Source of the DNA: Leguminivora glycinivorella
Lineage: Eukaryota; Arthropoda; Insecta; Lepidoptera; Tortricidae
DNA length: 64,000 nt
Reading direction: 5' to 3'
Assembly (NCBI RefSeq): GCF_023078275.1
Contig: NC_062987.1
Span: 21,003,772 to 21,067,771, forward strand
Shown here: piece after piece, positions 42,476 to 53,734 of the stretch
How the letters are laid out: each line of letters starts with the position of its first letter
How positions within the stretch are numbered: position 1 is the stretch's first letter
Made by a program: the position numbers and the translations under genes
Notes under the pieces: model-generated
Databases searched by the model: none
Seen by the model: the letters and a program-made list of their open reading frames with translations, nothing else
What the model was told of the DNA's origin: nothing

Positions 42476-43313
42476 GCTGAGCTGACAGTGCAAACCTTTG
42501 CGTCAAGTACAGGAAACAGTATGAATTTCACTAAAGTTATTCAAGAAAACTATTAAAAACTAAGTGCATGGTCGTAGGAAACTGAAAAACTATTATGCAA
42601 CGGTGTTTAACTAGGTCAAAAAATACTCGTGGCGTCTTAATAACAAATTTCGGCTTCGCCTCAAATTGTTACCCACGCCACTCGTCTTTTTTGACCTCCT
42701 TTAAAAGCCTGTTGCATAAAATACTATTATTATACCTGGCCGGTATTCATGGGTCCTGTGACACATTGAATGACATTTTGTAGTGATGCCAAAGTATCGA
42801 TAATTTTATTTTCCCTTCGGTCGTGTTTTAATTTATCGCCACTCGGTTCCTACTTCCTTTTTCCGCACTTGTATTGTACCTATTATTTTGACATTTTAAA
42901 AGTGAAATAAAACTGTGGAAGCGGATTAAATCGCGTATAATGAATTTACAGTTTCCATAGTTTTATTTCATGAGAATCATCATGACATGAGTTAACTATC
43001 GCGGTAACCGAAGACAATATTATTTTAAAAGTGCTCACCGTGAGTCCGGAAGTTTTGTCATTTTTGCAATTACATACATACATTATGTATATTGAAATTT
43101 CTTTGAAAGGCAATTGGAATGGAATCAATCGTACGGTGACCTATCGGACTGTTCGCGCCCTTGGGTATATGCCAACCGGCGACCTTAAGTTGGTCGGTTA
43201 GTCGGTAAGTCAAGCGAAGCACAATACTTGGTCTGTTACTAGAACCTGGAACTTACCGAGCTCAGAGAAGGGAACCACTATTAATAAACAGTATTTAGTA
43301 CCTATTTGTTACT
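42476..43313. other. Intergenic with repeat fragments
   Basis: About 42810-42880 is a CCCTTCGGTCGTGTTTTAAT fragment; 42895-43015 carries CGGATTAAATCGCGTATAAT, shared with 47725-47915 and 62907-63261. No exon seen. Confidence 0.4.
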
Positions 43314-43413
43314 GCCCCTCTAGCACAACTTGCCTTGTCGCGCGCGAGTCCATACTTGAAATCGCGCTTGATGTCGCGCGCGCGCGCGACAAGGAAAGTT
43401 GTGCTAAAGGGCC
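43314..43413. mobile_element. GC-rich hairpin MITE
   Basis: GCCCCTCTAGCACAACTT and AAGTTGTGCTAAAGGGC, with inner CTTGTCGCGCGCG / CGCGCGCGACAAG, form a foldback of about 100 bp. Confidence 0.7.
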
Positions 43414-45514
43414 AGGTATAACATAATACCTACTAACAAGGCAAGTTGAAAATAAAGGCTTGTAAAAATAGTGCCAATGACTCGCGCTTCGTTTTCTATG
43501 GAAAGCAATAAGTCATAAAATCATCGAAAACCCTATGCGACCTTGCAATAAAACTTTCCAAATTTGTCCTTTTATGATACATACTTTATTTTTAACCGAC
43601 CTTTTTTTTTTTCTTTGAAGACCGGAGTAGATGGAGAAATATGATTCGAGCCCTATACCCCAGCAGAGGGTAACAGGATGCAAAGAAGAAGAAGAGACTT
43701 TATTTTTTATTAATATGGAAAAATGTTCGTGCTCGCTACGCTCGTGAATCTCGTGATTAAATTTTTATTCTGTATGGTCTATTGTACTTGAAACCCTTGG
43801 ATTTTCTTCGTACTTGTCGTCTCATTCTCTATACTGGTTAGGCCAAGTCGTTGTGATTTAAGCGTTAGGAATATCAACTGTTATAGGGTATAATTACGCT
43901 GTGGGAACCAAATGCATTAAGTACACCTAGCCATTGCCTAGGTCGTTTGATCTAGGCTTAGCTTTTGTTTAATTTATACTTGTTTAAATGTTAATGTTAA
44001 CAGATATAAAGCAGCCGATCGTTATGTACAGTGTCGCCATCTAGGCGTAAATCTCTCTGCGTCAACCAGACCCGTTCATAAGTTCTGAAAAACTTATTGG
44101 TAGGTACGAGAGAGAATTTGAACTCACGACGTCTGAGGTGGGGCGCCATTTATTCACTAGAGCATCAGCGTTTTTTCAAACGATCCTACTTCTTGTGTCC
44201 GCTTTGACAACCAACCCCAAGATTTATCGTAGACACTAGTCACCGATACTCATAAAACCTACAAATCACTGGAGTAGCCACAAAAAACGCCAGACATACG
44301 CGGTGTTTTTCGCCATTTGTAGAATACAGGAATGTATGGAACCCAACACACGCGGAAACCGTTATGACTTAGTATGGCGGCCATTAAGAAAACATGTTCC
44401 TCTGATTACTTAAGTTAGGTAATTGTCGTGACGTTAAAGCTATAACGAATTAACTGAGAATCACAAAAATGCACATAATTATTAGATTCTTTGCATGGGA
44501 CTGAAAGGACTTACTAATGAAAAATAAAAATGAAATATTAATTTTTCAAGTAGGCAATAGGCATATTACAATGCGCATATGAACGTCAAATAAAGCTACG
44601 CCGGCTCTAACCCTACGCCTCGAATCAACCTCGAGAAGAATAGCTATGCTGTGGTCGAGAAGAGCTATGTTTTAGAATACACTTTAGCGTCTAACGTAAC
44701 GGAAAATAATATTAATATTGCCCCCAAACAGTCACTAGAACCAAAAATAACATAACAGCACATTAGATACAAGTCCGGAAAAAAGAAAATCCTCGCACGA
44801 TACACGCGCGAAAAGAAAATTCGTAACTCGTGTCGATTTAAAACATTCTCTTCGGTCGTAAAATTTATCACCACTCGTTTCGATCTTCCGCACTTGTATC
44901 GTAATGTACTATTTCGCTACTGCCGCTTGGTCACTGCAAGAAGAATCATTCAACCTTTTCCCATGTTTTCTTACATACGAGTCTATTATTAGGTACTAAC
45001 CAACAAAGAAAGGACTTATCAGATAACAACATGCGGGCATGACGCATGATGGCTACTATATAAGGGCATTTTCAAAATTTGGGACCCAAAATTAGTGAAA
45101 ATGCTTAAATCATCTGTCAAGATGTAAGAGGCCTTATGATGATGATGAATTTTCGTCAGAAAACTGACAGCGAGTTAATTTTTGTTAACAACTTTCGATA
45201 ATTTTGGGTCCCAAATTTTGAAAATGCCCCTAAAGAGCAATCTGTAGCAGACATACAGGTCAGACAACATTCAAGTAAAGACATAGTAACATATTAATAA
45301 GAAGTGCTAAAATGTTGCAAATAAGGTACCGTCTGAGATATCATTCTACCCAATCGTTTCTCAGAGTAACAGCTGACTGACTATAGGAAAAGAAATGATA
45401 CTATTTATTAGATGCAATGTGAAATAGACTCGTCAAGTGGTCATTTGATAGCATAGACGGCTAGAGGCCTCACCACAGTTATGTCACGTGATGTTTACAC
45501 TTGACAACGACATT
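43414..45514. other. Intergenic, repeat relics
   Basis: 43605-43700 resembles a LINE 3' end (AGAGGGTAACAGGATGCAAA then AAGAAG units). 44525-44640 is the LINE-tail repeat of 28765-28870. 44790-44905 is a TTCGTAACTCGTGTCG fragment. 45060-45235 is a MITE with ends GGGCATTTTCAAAATTTGGG and its complement, relative of 17095-17332. No exon recognised. Confidence 0.45.
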
Positions 45515-45794
45515 TTTTAACCCCCGACGCAAAAACGACGGGATGTTATAAGTTTGACGTGTCTGTCTGTCTGTATGTATGTCTGTCTGTCTGTCTGTAT
45601 GTCTGTTTTTCTGTCTGTTTGTATGTGTGTCTGTCTATGGAATCGTAACTCACGAACGGATGAACCGATTTAGATTGTTTTTTTGTCTGAAAGCTGAGTT
45701 AGTCGGGAGTGTTTTAGCCATGTTTCATGAAAATAGGTCTACTATGTCGCGGTCGGGGGTTTTTTCAAAATTTTAATTTTGTGGTTAGGTTATT
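45515..45794 (+). mobile_element. TGTC element
   Basis: Complete copy, long TGTC/TGTA microsatellite, ends GTGGTTAGGTTATT. Confidence 0.75.
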
Positions 45795-45924
45795 GTCACC
45801 ATTTCTGGATCGATAAGTATCATTGATATTCAACGTCAATATCTTGTAGACACATGACTGTGGAAAGTGTTTTGAATCTAGTTACAAATGCCCTCTTCGC
45901 TCGTGTATCATACGATGTTTATGG

Positions 45925-46070
45925 TCTTTTTTATGCAATAGAAGGAAAACGAGCTGACAGTTCGTCTGATGGTAAGCCAGCACTGCCGCCCATGGACACC
46001 CGAAACACCAGAAGGGCCAAGCATTGCTGGCCTTTAAGTTGGGTGTACAGTACACTCTTTTCTTAAAGGT
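45925..46070 (+). mobile_element. SINE-like tail fragment
   Basis: AGGAAAACGAGCTGACAG, GATGGTAAGCCAGCACTGCC and CATGGACACCCGAAACACCA; a diverged relative of 11160-11265. Confidence 0.55.
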
Positions 46071-46332
46071 TGAAGAGGACTGCCAGACTTTGAAGTTTCG
46101 ACATGACAAGTTTAGTAATGCAAACTAGTGCACATTGCTGCAAGATTTTCACTTTGTCTAGTAGTAAAAGCCTGGGCACACATGTTACGCAAAAACCTTA
46201 GCTACGGCTAAGACTTTCTTGTACATGGTCTATTGGAACAAATTTTTCCTAAACATTGACTGGTAGAAACGCGTTTTATAGTTAAATACGTCTTCGTACT
46301 GTAACGCTTCTTTTTGGTCCAACCAATAAAGA

Positions 46333-46700
46333 CTAGAGTTGTGCCTGGTCGTTCACTGAAAAGATCGCTCCCAACTAGTACGATCTCCGAAGTGTATTAG
46401 TTCGTTCTTTTAGGACATTTAGTACAGTAGTACACCGAGAGAGCGAGAGACAAATTGTGCATATGGCGTACAGTAACGTTTGCTCGTACTAGCCGAGAGC
46501 TAATCGGCCGGTTTTGCGCGCTCTCGGTCTTAGATCGGATTACACGGAACGCTTTACTGTCATTGTTACTTCTCGGCTCTTCGCTCCTTTCACTCCCAAT
46601 CTGTTGCTCGTGTGTGTGTATTACATGTAGGTACCTACTAGAGAGCAGAATCATTTGGGAGTAGTTCGGTCTAGTACAGTGCAGGGAATCGTGTATTTTG
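46333..46700. mobile_element. Possible hAT-type MITE
   Basis: AGAGTTGTGCCTGG at the left, and inverted internal words such as CACCGAGAGAGCGAGAGA. The right boundary near 46680 is uncertain and no duplication was confirmed. Confidence 0.4.
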
Positions 46701-47724
46701 TACTATTCGTACATGCACTACACAAGCCTAATAAAGACCAAAGACGAGTAAAATAAGTACCTGCAATCACTTGTCTAAAATTTCACTTCATCTAGCAGTA
46801 AAGGGCTGGGCATATGTTACGCAAAGGACCCAGTTGCGACCAGCACGGTCGACATATGGTCTGCGATTTGGTAATAGCGGGACGGTTTCATATTAAACCA
46901 ACACGTGAGACTGGGTTAGGTAATATATAGAAAATCTAGGTTTCTGGATGTTGAATGAAGCTAAATGTGTCCCACAAAACTACAGAACAGGCTACTTGCC
47001 TCCTAGTCAAATCAGCTTCTTTTTAAGGTGGCTCGCTTTCCATACAAAAAACATCTACCATTTATTTAGTCACCGCACACTACAACTAAATAAAACTATG
47101 CGCATACATCTACTATACATTATCCGTCGTCGCGGTAGTGAATGAAATACATTGTTTCATACAGAAATCATGGACAAACCCATGTGAATTTGTTATTAAT
47201 TTTACGTAAATGTGCGTGCCAAATTTTGTGTACAGACTCTTGCCAAGTAATTATTTAAAGATATTGGTTTAGTTAACTCAAGCAGACTCAGAAATAATGA
47301 CGCATTTTGTCAACAAAGATACATATCGTGTATTTCGACACTGCTAATGTAAATCGAAATGGCGTCTCGGTCAAACGACCGACTATGATGCAGAAGATCG
47401 TGGGTTCGAGTCCGTTTTTCGTCCGAAGTTTTTTTTAATCATTTGAACTTTTATGGATTTATTAAGTATTTTTTATTTTTTTAATGGAATATTTGACTAT
47501 TACTATATTGCTTTCCTATTTTTTATTTTCATACAAAAATACAATACAATCCTTTATTATGCCTATTGTTGATAAAATAAAATATTACACGTCTGGTATA
47601 ATACATTATGTACATAGGTCATAGTGTGGGCATAGTATTAGTAAAGTATTGCATTTACTGAGCTGGTTGACCTATGTTATTGTTGTGTGAATGTTTTTCT
47701 TCAACAACTAAATGGTTATATACA
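46701..47724. other. Intergenic with a tRNA-like SINE head
   Basis: 47360-47425 has a B-box-like GGGTTCGAGTCC (47401-47412) preceded by a degenerate A-box, then a T-run; it is probably a SINE fragment, since no cloverleaf can be built. 47545-47660 is an AT-rich LINE tail (ATACAATACAATCCTTTATT). Otherwise nothing recognised. Confidence 0.4.
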
Positions 47725-47915
47725 AGAATATGGGTAGCTTTTGCACATTGTAATTTTTCCTCAGTCACCCGTTGACCACGAACGCTGTAAAGTGTTTGAA
47801 ACATCGGGATGAATTTTTAACTCATACTCATTATACGCGATTTAATCCGTTTTCATAGTTTTTATTTCATGAGTAACTATCGCGGTAACTGAAGACAATA
47901 TTAACTAAATGGTTA
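47725..47915. repeat. CGGGTGACTGAGG / TTAAATCGCG repeat
   Basis: GGGTAGCTTTTGCACATTGT, GTTGACCACGAACGCTGTAA and CATTATACGCGATTTAATCC recur at 63130-63261. Confidence 0.6.
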
Positions 47916-47949
47916 CAAATAATAATTATCATCAATATAATCTGGTCCA

Positions 47950-48075
47950 GGCAGGCAATTATGGTCGCGTGATAAATGATAAAACATCTGGCCGTCCCTA
48001 TATAATCGCACTTACTAATAGTGCGACAGGGACGGCCTGATATTTTATCGTCTATCGCGCGACCATGCTACCCGT
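47950..48075. mobile_element. Hairpin MITE, GGTCGCGCGATA family, copy 3
   Basis: GGCAATTATGGTCGCGTG at the left and CGCGCGACCATGCTACCCGT at the right, centre GCACTTACTAATAGTGC. Less symmetrical than copies 1 and 2. Confidence 0.72.
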
Positions 48076-48079
48076 GCTG

Positions 48080-48475
48080 TACTAGCTTTTGCCCGCGGCT
48101 TCGCTTGCGTTAGAAAGAGACAAAAGTAGCATATGTCACTCTCCATCCCTTCAACTATCTCCACTTAAAAAACATGTCAATCCGTCGCTCCGTTTGGCCG
48201 TGAAAGACGGACAAACAAACAAACACACATTATCTTTGGTGAAACAACGAATTCTTCCACTTCAGATTATAGAGTAACCAGCTTTTCCCATTTATAATAA
48301 ACTAGCTTTTGACCGCGGCTTCGAAGAAAGAGACAAAAAGTAGCCTATGTCACTCTCCATCCCTTCAACTAAATCCCCTTAAATAATCACGTCAATTCGT
48401 CGCTCCGGTTTTGCCGTGAAAGACGGACAAACAAACAGACACACACCCTTTCCCATTTGTAATATTAGTATGGAT
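48080..48475 (+). repeat. CTAGCTTTTG repeats, two in tandem
   Basis: Copies at 48080-48298 and 48302-48475 each read ACTAGCTTTTG, TCACTCTCCATCCCTTCAAC, GTCGCTCCG, GCCGTGAAAGACGGACAAAC and end TTTCCCATTT. They differ by small deletions. Confidence 0.7.
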
Positions 48476-49149
48476 TTGACATTATTATTTATATTTAAAT
48501 AATTATATATGTATAGCCCAATTTCGTCGGTAACAGCGTGTTATGTAATGGCGTCGTTGGAGAACAGTCGTCTGTCACGCCGTGAAGGTGCGTTCGATTC
48601 CCAGGATTCTATAAACTTTTTGTATTTTTTTGGATATAAATTTCGTATTTTTTACTGACCGAGCAAGAATGGAGAGCCGAAGGTATCAATTTTATCTCAG
48701 AGAACATATTGATTTTTTTATTGTCATTTTGATTTTCTATTTATTAAGTTGAGATATAAAACACAACTTTTAATACCCTCGCTAAATATAATATTTTATC
48801 GAAATTAGTCCTTAGATAAAAAAAGTCCACTTGAGTTTTTAAAGCATTACGTTACTCAGTTAACTATTGCATTTTCATTTACTAATTTAAGATTTCAAAA
48901 GCGATTTGAATACCCTTGCTCCATCGAAAATAAACAATAATAAACAGTTTAGAAACTAAAATTTATCTATACTTTTTGGAATTTTTTAAAATATCAGATT
49001 AGGATAATTATGTTAGAAATTCTGAGTTCGACGAACCCAAAAATTATTACCATGTAAGAGAATAGGTTTTTAATCTTTTTTGTGGAAAACGCTCAGTAAC
49101 TACTGTACGAGTACATATACATTTATGTATAATAATAAAACAAAAAATA
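48476..49149. other. Intergenic with a tRNA-like SINE head
   Basis: 48545-48610 has GCGTTCGATTCCC (B-box-like) after GGCGTCGTTGGAG; probably SINE-derived. The remainder is AT-rich without features. Confidence 0.35.
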
Positions 49150-49560
49150 ATGTCTCATAGTGTTGTGTTCCTGCCGGTGAGTAAGGCTGCCAGAGCTCAA
49201 CGAGGGTGCGGGGTGCTGACGACGGGAGGACTTACGGAACTAATTTGTTCCGTCTATTGTCCTTTGAGTTGTCGGCAACCCAAACCCTCCTTTGAACTTG
49301 TACACTCCTTTTTGCTGTGCACAGTGCACACACAGCAAAGGGGAGTGTACAAGTTTCTAATGGGGCGGCAACGCGCATGCGACACTCTTTGAGTTGCAGG
49401 CGTCCATAGGTTACGGTGACCGCTTTCCATCAGGCGGACCGTATGCTTGTTTGCCACCGACGTAGTATTAAAAAAAAAGAGAAAAAGTCCTGGATTCGAA
49501 CCCAGTACTTCCATGCAAATCATGCGATGGCACGTATTTACCGCAAGGCTATTTAAACAA
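49150..49560 (-). mobile_element. SINE/LINE-tail element (minus) with tRNA-like end
   Basis: Reverse relative of 29080-29560 (GGCGTCCATAGGTTACGGTG, GCTTGTTTGCCACCGACGT). It is followed at 49491-49505 by the complement of a B-box (GGATTCGAACCCAG), suggesting a tRNA-derived head. Confidence 0.55.
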
Positions 49561-50454
49561 GCTGTCGCCGCGTGAAATTATCGACTAGAAGGAATACAAA
49601 AACACTGTTTGTATGTGTGAGTGGTACTTAAAAATAGTGTAAAATAGTAAATTTATCTACATTAAGGGGATTAACGTTACAATGAGAAGTTGAATGTTTG
49701 TTGTAATACGTCAATTTTAATATTAAATGTTCGCGAAGCATAATTGAAAGTATATAAATGCCTGTACGACTCCACAAAAAAAATAAGACTGGTAATTTGC
49801 AGATTAACGCCATCTAACGCAGCCTGAGCTTCGGGTAACCTAAGCGAGCCACCTTAACTGTCAAAACCAATTTTATCGCCTTGATAATATGGAATTAATA
49901 TGAAATCGAATTGAGTGACGTCACGGTCAACTCAGTTACTTTATATATTTCCACCTAACTTGTTTAATAGAAATTGGATTTAAAAATAACTCCTATCCAT
50001 GTTTTTCTTATTACATTTTATCTGATGCTTTATTTCGTGCATGGTATAAAATATTTTGTTTTAAGTACAGTCAAGTTCCGGATATGGGGTGTTTTCTAAA
50101 AGAAGGGGACTATATCAAATGGCGCTCTCATTTTCTAAATTACCCCAACTATATGAGATGTCATGTTTTAAATAAGTTTTTTTTAAAACACACATCCTAA
50201 TCACTAACTCAACTAACGAATATAAACATCCGCGCTTCAAACTAGTACTTACGGAATAGGTAAGCTATAATCTATGCCCTTTCAAGCACGGAATGTAAAT
50301 GTGAGGTACAAATTAGACGATTATATGTTGCCATATTCTCCTCAAACATAAACCAGCACAATTTGACCTTTAGGGCTATAACTACTATCTCTCATGAAGA
50401 TCATATCGAAACTGGTTGGTAGAATGTCTTAAAGAGTTAGGTATGCATAGGGCG
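49561..50454. other. Intergenic, nothing recognised
   Basis: AT-rich; no exon, TIR pair or retroelement tail could be assigned. Confidence 0.35.
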
Positions 50455-50605
50455 TCAGCTATGCATCTTGAAAAAGTCACCTGCCTGCAATGGGTTGGCA
50501 ACGCTAATGTGACACTCCTTAAGTTGCAGGCGTCCATAGGTTACGTTGACCGCTTTCCATCAGGTGCGCCGTATGGTTGTTTGCCACCGACGTAGTATAT
50601 AAAAG
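50455..50605 (-). mobile_element. SINE/LINE-tail fragment (minus)
   Basis: GTTGCAGGCGTCCATAGGTT and GTTTGCCACCGACGTAGTAT, as at 49380-49470. Confidence 0.6.
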
Positions 50606-50799
50606 AAGGTGGACAGTAAATTGTTGGTAATCGCAGCGACATAGCACTACCGAAATGGGCGATGCCGCCGGGAGATAGTTTACATAGTAACATTAGCGTT
50701 GAATTCTAATCGAGCATTTAGGTGTTGAAGTTGCGTGTTATTCTGGTTACCGATTTAGGTTTTTACTAAGGTAAGTTTTTTATCTCAATTGTTTCATGT

Positions 50800-51055
50800 T
50801 TAACCCCCGACGCAAAAACGACAGGGTGTTATAAGTTTGACGTGTCTGTCTGTGTGTGTGTCTGTCTGTTTTTCTGTTTGTCTGTGTGTGTGTGTGTCTG
50901 TCTGGGCCATCATAGCTCTCGAACGGATGAACCGATTTCGATTTAGTTTTTTTTTTTGAAAGCTGAGTTATTCGGGAGTGTTCTTAGCCATGTTTTATGA
51001 AAATCGGTCGCGGTCGGGGGTTTTTTTCAAAATTTTAATTTTGTGGTTAGGTTAT
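50800..51055 (+). mobile_element. TGTC element
   Basis: Complete copy from TTTAACCCCCGACGC to GTGGTTAGGTTATGG. Confidence 0.75.
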
Positions 51056-51059
51056 GGTA

Positions 51060-51375
51060 CACATGTGGTGACGGGGTAAAAATTTTACCACCCATTTTCT
51101 TTCCATGAGCGGTGTAGATATGGGATATGGGTTAGATGGAATAAGTGGCGTACACGAAGGGAGGCCTATGCTCAGCAGTGGGCGATTAATGGCTGAAATG
51201 ATGATGGGTTAGATTGTGGTGTAGGTGATGGTCTAGGAACAGTAGGAACCAGTTACTACAATATAACGGATTCGTTTTCTTTTAACTGTTGATTCCTACA
51301 GTCACCTACAGTCGACTTCTACGACACCCAGGCCATGGGAAGAAAGGGTGGCATTCTTAACCCGTCACCACACGA
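51060..51375 (+). repeat. LINE-tail composite
   Basis: GAGGCCTATGCTCAGCAGTG then GGCTGAAATGATGATGGG at 51150-51210 is a classic LINE 3' end. It sits between GTGGTGACGGGGTAAAAAT and AACCCGTCACCACACG, the two ends of another tail repeat also found at 61128-61375. Confidence 0.6.
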
Positions 51376-52129
51376 GGGTTATTAGCTATTTAATATGATA
51401 CTTTTTAACCGACTTCAAAAAAAGGAGGAGGTTCTCAATTCGACTGAATGTTTTTCCCATCACGGAACAATGGTATTCCGGACCTTTGGGAGGCGTGCGC
51501 GGGGCCGAAGCCAACGCGTAGAGGCCCTTTCGACACTTTAATGAAATGTAAGGGGTACACCGAGCGGATGTTGCCCTTACCCGTATCATGGGAGACACGC
51601 AAAGGCAACACCCGCCAGGGTGTAAGGACTATTTGAGAGTTAATGGAATCTAAAATGAACTGCAGCCTTACCACGATCTTTTTAAAAACGATTCAAACGC
51701 AGAGCAGGGGCCTTACCATGATCTCTTAACGCGATTCAGTTTAGGACCTAAACTGAACTGCGTCGCTATTTCCTACCACGACGTTGTTATTGCGATCAAA
51801 TTTCGACCGAGCGAGCGATAAGCGTCCCAGCCGTTTCATTCACTCATCTCAAGTGTATTTCGTACCATGACATGCCACTTGAGCCTAAACTGAATCGCAG
51901 GAATGTCAAATTTAGCGATTCATAAAAAGTTACTCACTTACCGCATTATTCTGAATCGCTTTGTTGTAACACTAGCGATACTAAATAGTTTTGTGTTTTT
52001 TATAAGGAGTAGGAGATGGAAAATATAACTAAAGCTAGTTTCATCACCTGATTAATTTATTATTTTGGTTTTTCGATCCTTACCGATTCGATAATAAAAT
52101 ATAAAGTTTTATGATTTTGTTTAGTAATA

Positions 52130-52297
52130 TTTACGGACCACCTATTCCAACTAACTACACGTTTTTACATTTTTAGAGTGCCCTATGATCTCGCAACTTT
52201 CGCAAAAACGCAAATCAAAAAGAGCGAGAAAAAGTCTGATCCTTTTTTAGTCGATGTGCAAGGAGTCATGTTAACACTTGCGACAAACTATGCCTAG
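52130..52297 (+). pseudogene. Exon-like ORF in left palindrome arm
   Basis: Starting after TTTTTAG (acceptor-like, 52170-52176) the frame reads VPYDLATFAKTQIKKSEKK, then SDPFLVDVQGVMLTLATNYA and TAG 52295-52297. An ATG-led frame further left is shifted by one base relative to the right arm. Not recognised as any family. Confidence 0.35.
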
Positions 52298-53548
52298 GAT
52301 GGCTAAGGAATCAACTAGGTCTAGCATAACTTAGCGATATACATTAAATTTAGACACGAGTGAGCTACCTACAAATACTAATGACTTACGTATTTGTTAA
52401 AATATCATCCAAACACTGCGAGTTCTATAGCCGAGCACAGCACTTCAAATACATAAATAAAAACTTTATTATTAATTACCTACTAGTCAAGGGCGTGATG
52501 TTCTAAACATAAGCTTTAACGAACTGTCATTATATATATATTTATCATTTATTTATAGTTTTGTTCAAAAAGACACGATATTTTACACAAAATCATTGTA
52601 ATTATTGTGAATTTTACATTTAAATATTTTAAATGTTTCTTTTTCCAGTTTTAAGAATAAAATAAAATTAAAAATTAGTAATCGTTCCTGGTTTTCGAAC
52701 GTCAAACGTCACAAGGGGAAAACGAGATAGATTTATACGATTCCTATAGCGTCATCCTTTTCTTGTCAAAACGATTCAGTTGCGGACCAGAGACAATATC
52801 GGTCTTTCATTCACTTGTACGCGGTTAAGTTTCGACTCTGAACATTGGAGGTCATGGTAGCAAATTGAGACGCTCAGTTTAGGCACCTAAACTGAACTGC
52901 TCTGCGTTTGAATCGTTTTTAAAAAGATCGTGGTAAGGCTGCAGTTCAGTTTAGGTGCCTAAACTGAGCGTCTCAATTTGCTACCATGACCTCCAATGTT
53001 CAGAGTCGAAACTGAACCGCGTACAAGTGAATGAAAGACCGATATTGTCTCTGGTCCGCAACTGAATCGTTTTGACAAGAAAAGGATGACGCTATAGGAA
53101 TCGTATAAATCTATCTCGTTTTCCCTTTGTGACGTTTGATCGTTCGAAAACCAGGAACGATTACTAATTTTTAATTTTATTTTATTCTTAAAACTGGAAA
53201 AAGAAACATTTAAAATATTTAAATGTAAAATTCACAATAATTACAATGATTTTGTGTAAAATATCGTGTCTTTTTGAACAAAACTATAAATAAATGATAA
53301 ATATATATATATATAATGACAGTTCGTTAACGCTTATGTTTAGAACACCGCGCCCTTGACTAGTAGGTAATTAATAATAAAGTTTTTATTTATGTATTTG
53401 AAGTGCTGTGCTCGGCTATAGAACTCGCAGTGTTTGGATGATATTTTAACAAATACGTAAGTCATTAGTATTTGTAGGTAGCTCACTCGTGTCTAAATTT
53501 AATGTATATCGCTAAGTTATGCTAGACCTAGTTGATTCCTTAGCCATC

Positions 53549-53734
53549 CTAGGCATAGTTTGTCGCAAGTGTTAACATGACTCCTTGCATATCGACTAAA
53601 AAAGGATCAGACTTTTTCTCGCTCTTTTTGATTTGCGTTTTTGCGAAAGTTGCGAGATCATAGGGCACTCTAAAAATGTAAAAACGTGTAGTTATTGGAA
53701 TAGTTGGTCCGTAAATATTACTAAACAAAATCAT
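53549..53734 (-). CDS. 61-codon ORF in right palindrome arm
   Basis: ATG at 53734-53732, stop at 53551-53549. It begins MILFSNIYGPTIPITTRFYI and its last 40 codons match the left-arm frame except Met for Val in LVD(V/M)QG. Because the two arms are so similar at DNA level, conservation of the frame says little about function. Hypothetical. Confidence 0.35.
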   Translation of the reverse strand: MILFSNIYGPTIPITTRFYIFRVPYDLATFAKTQIKKSEKKSDPFLVDMQGVMLTLATNYA

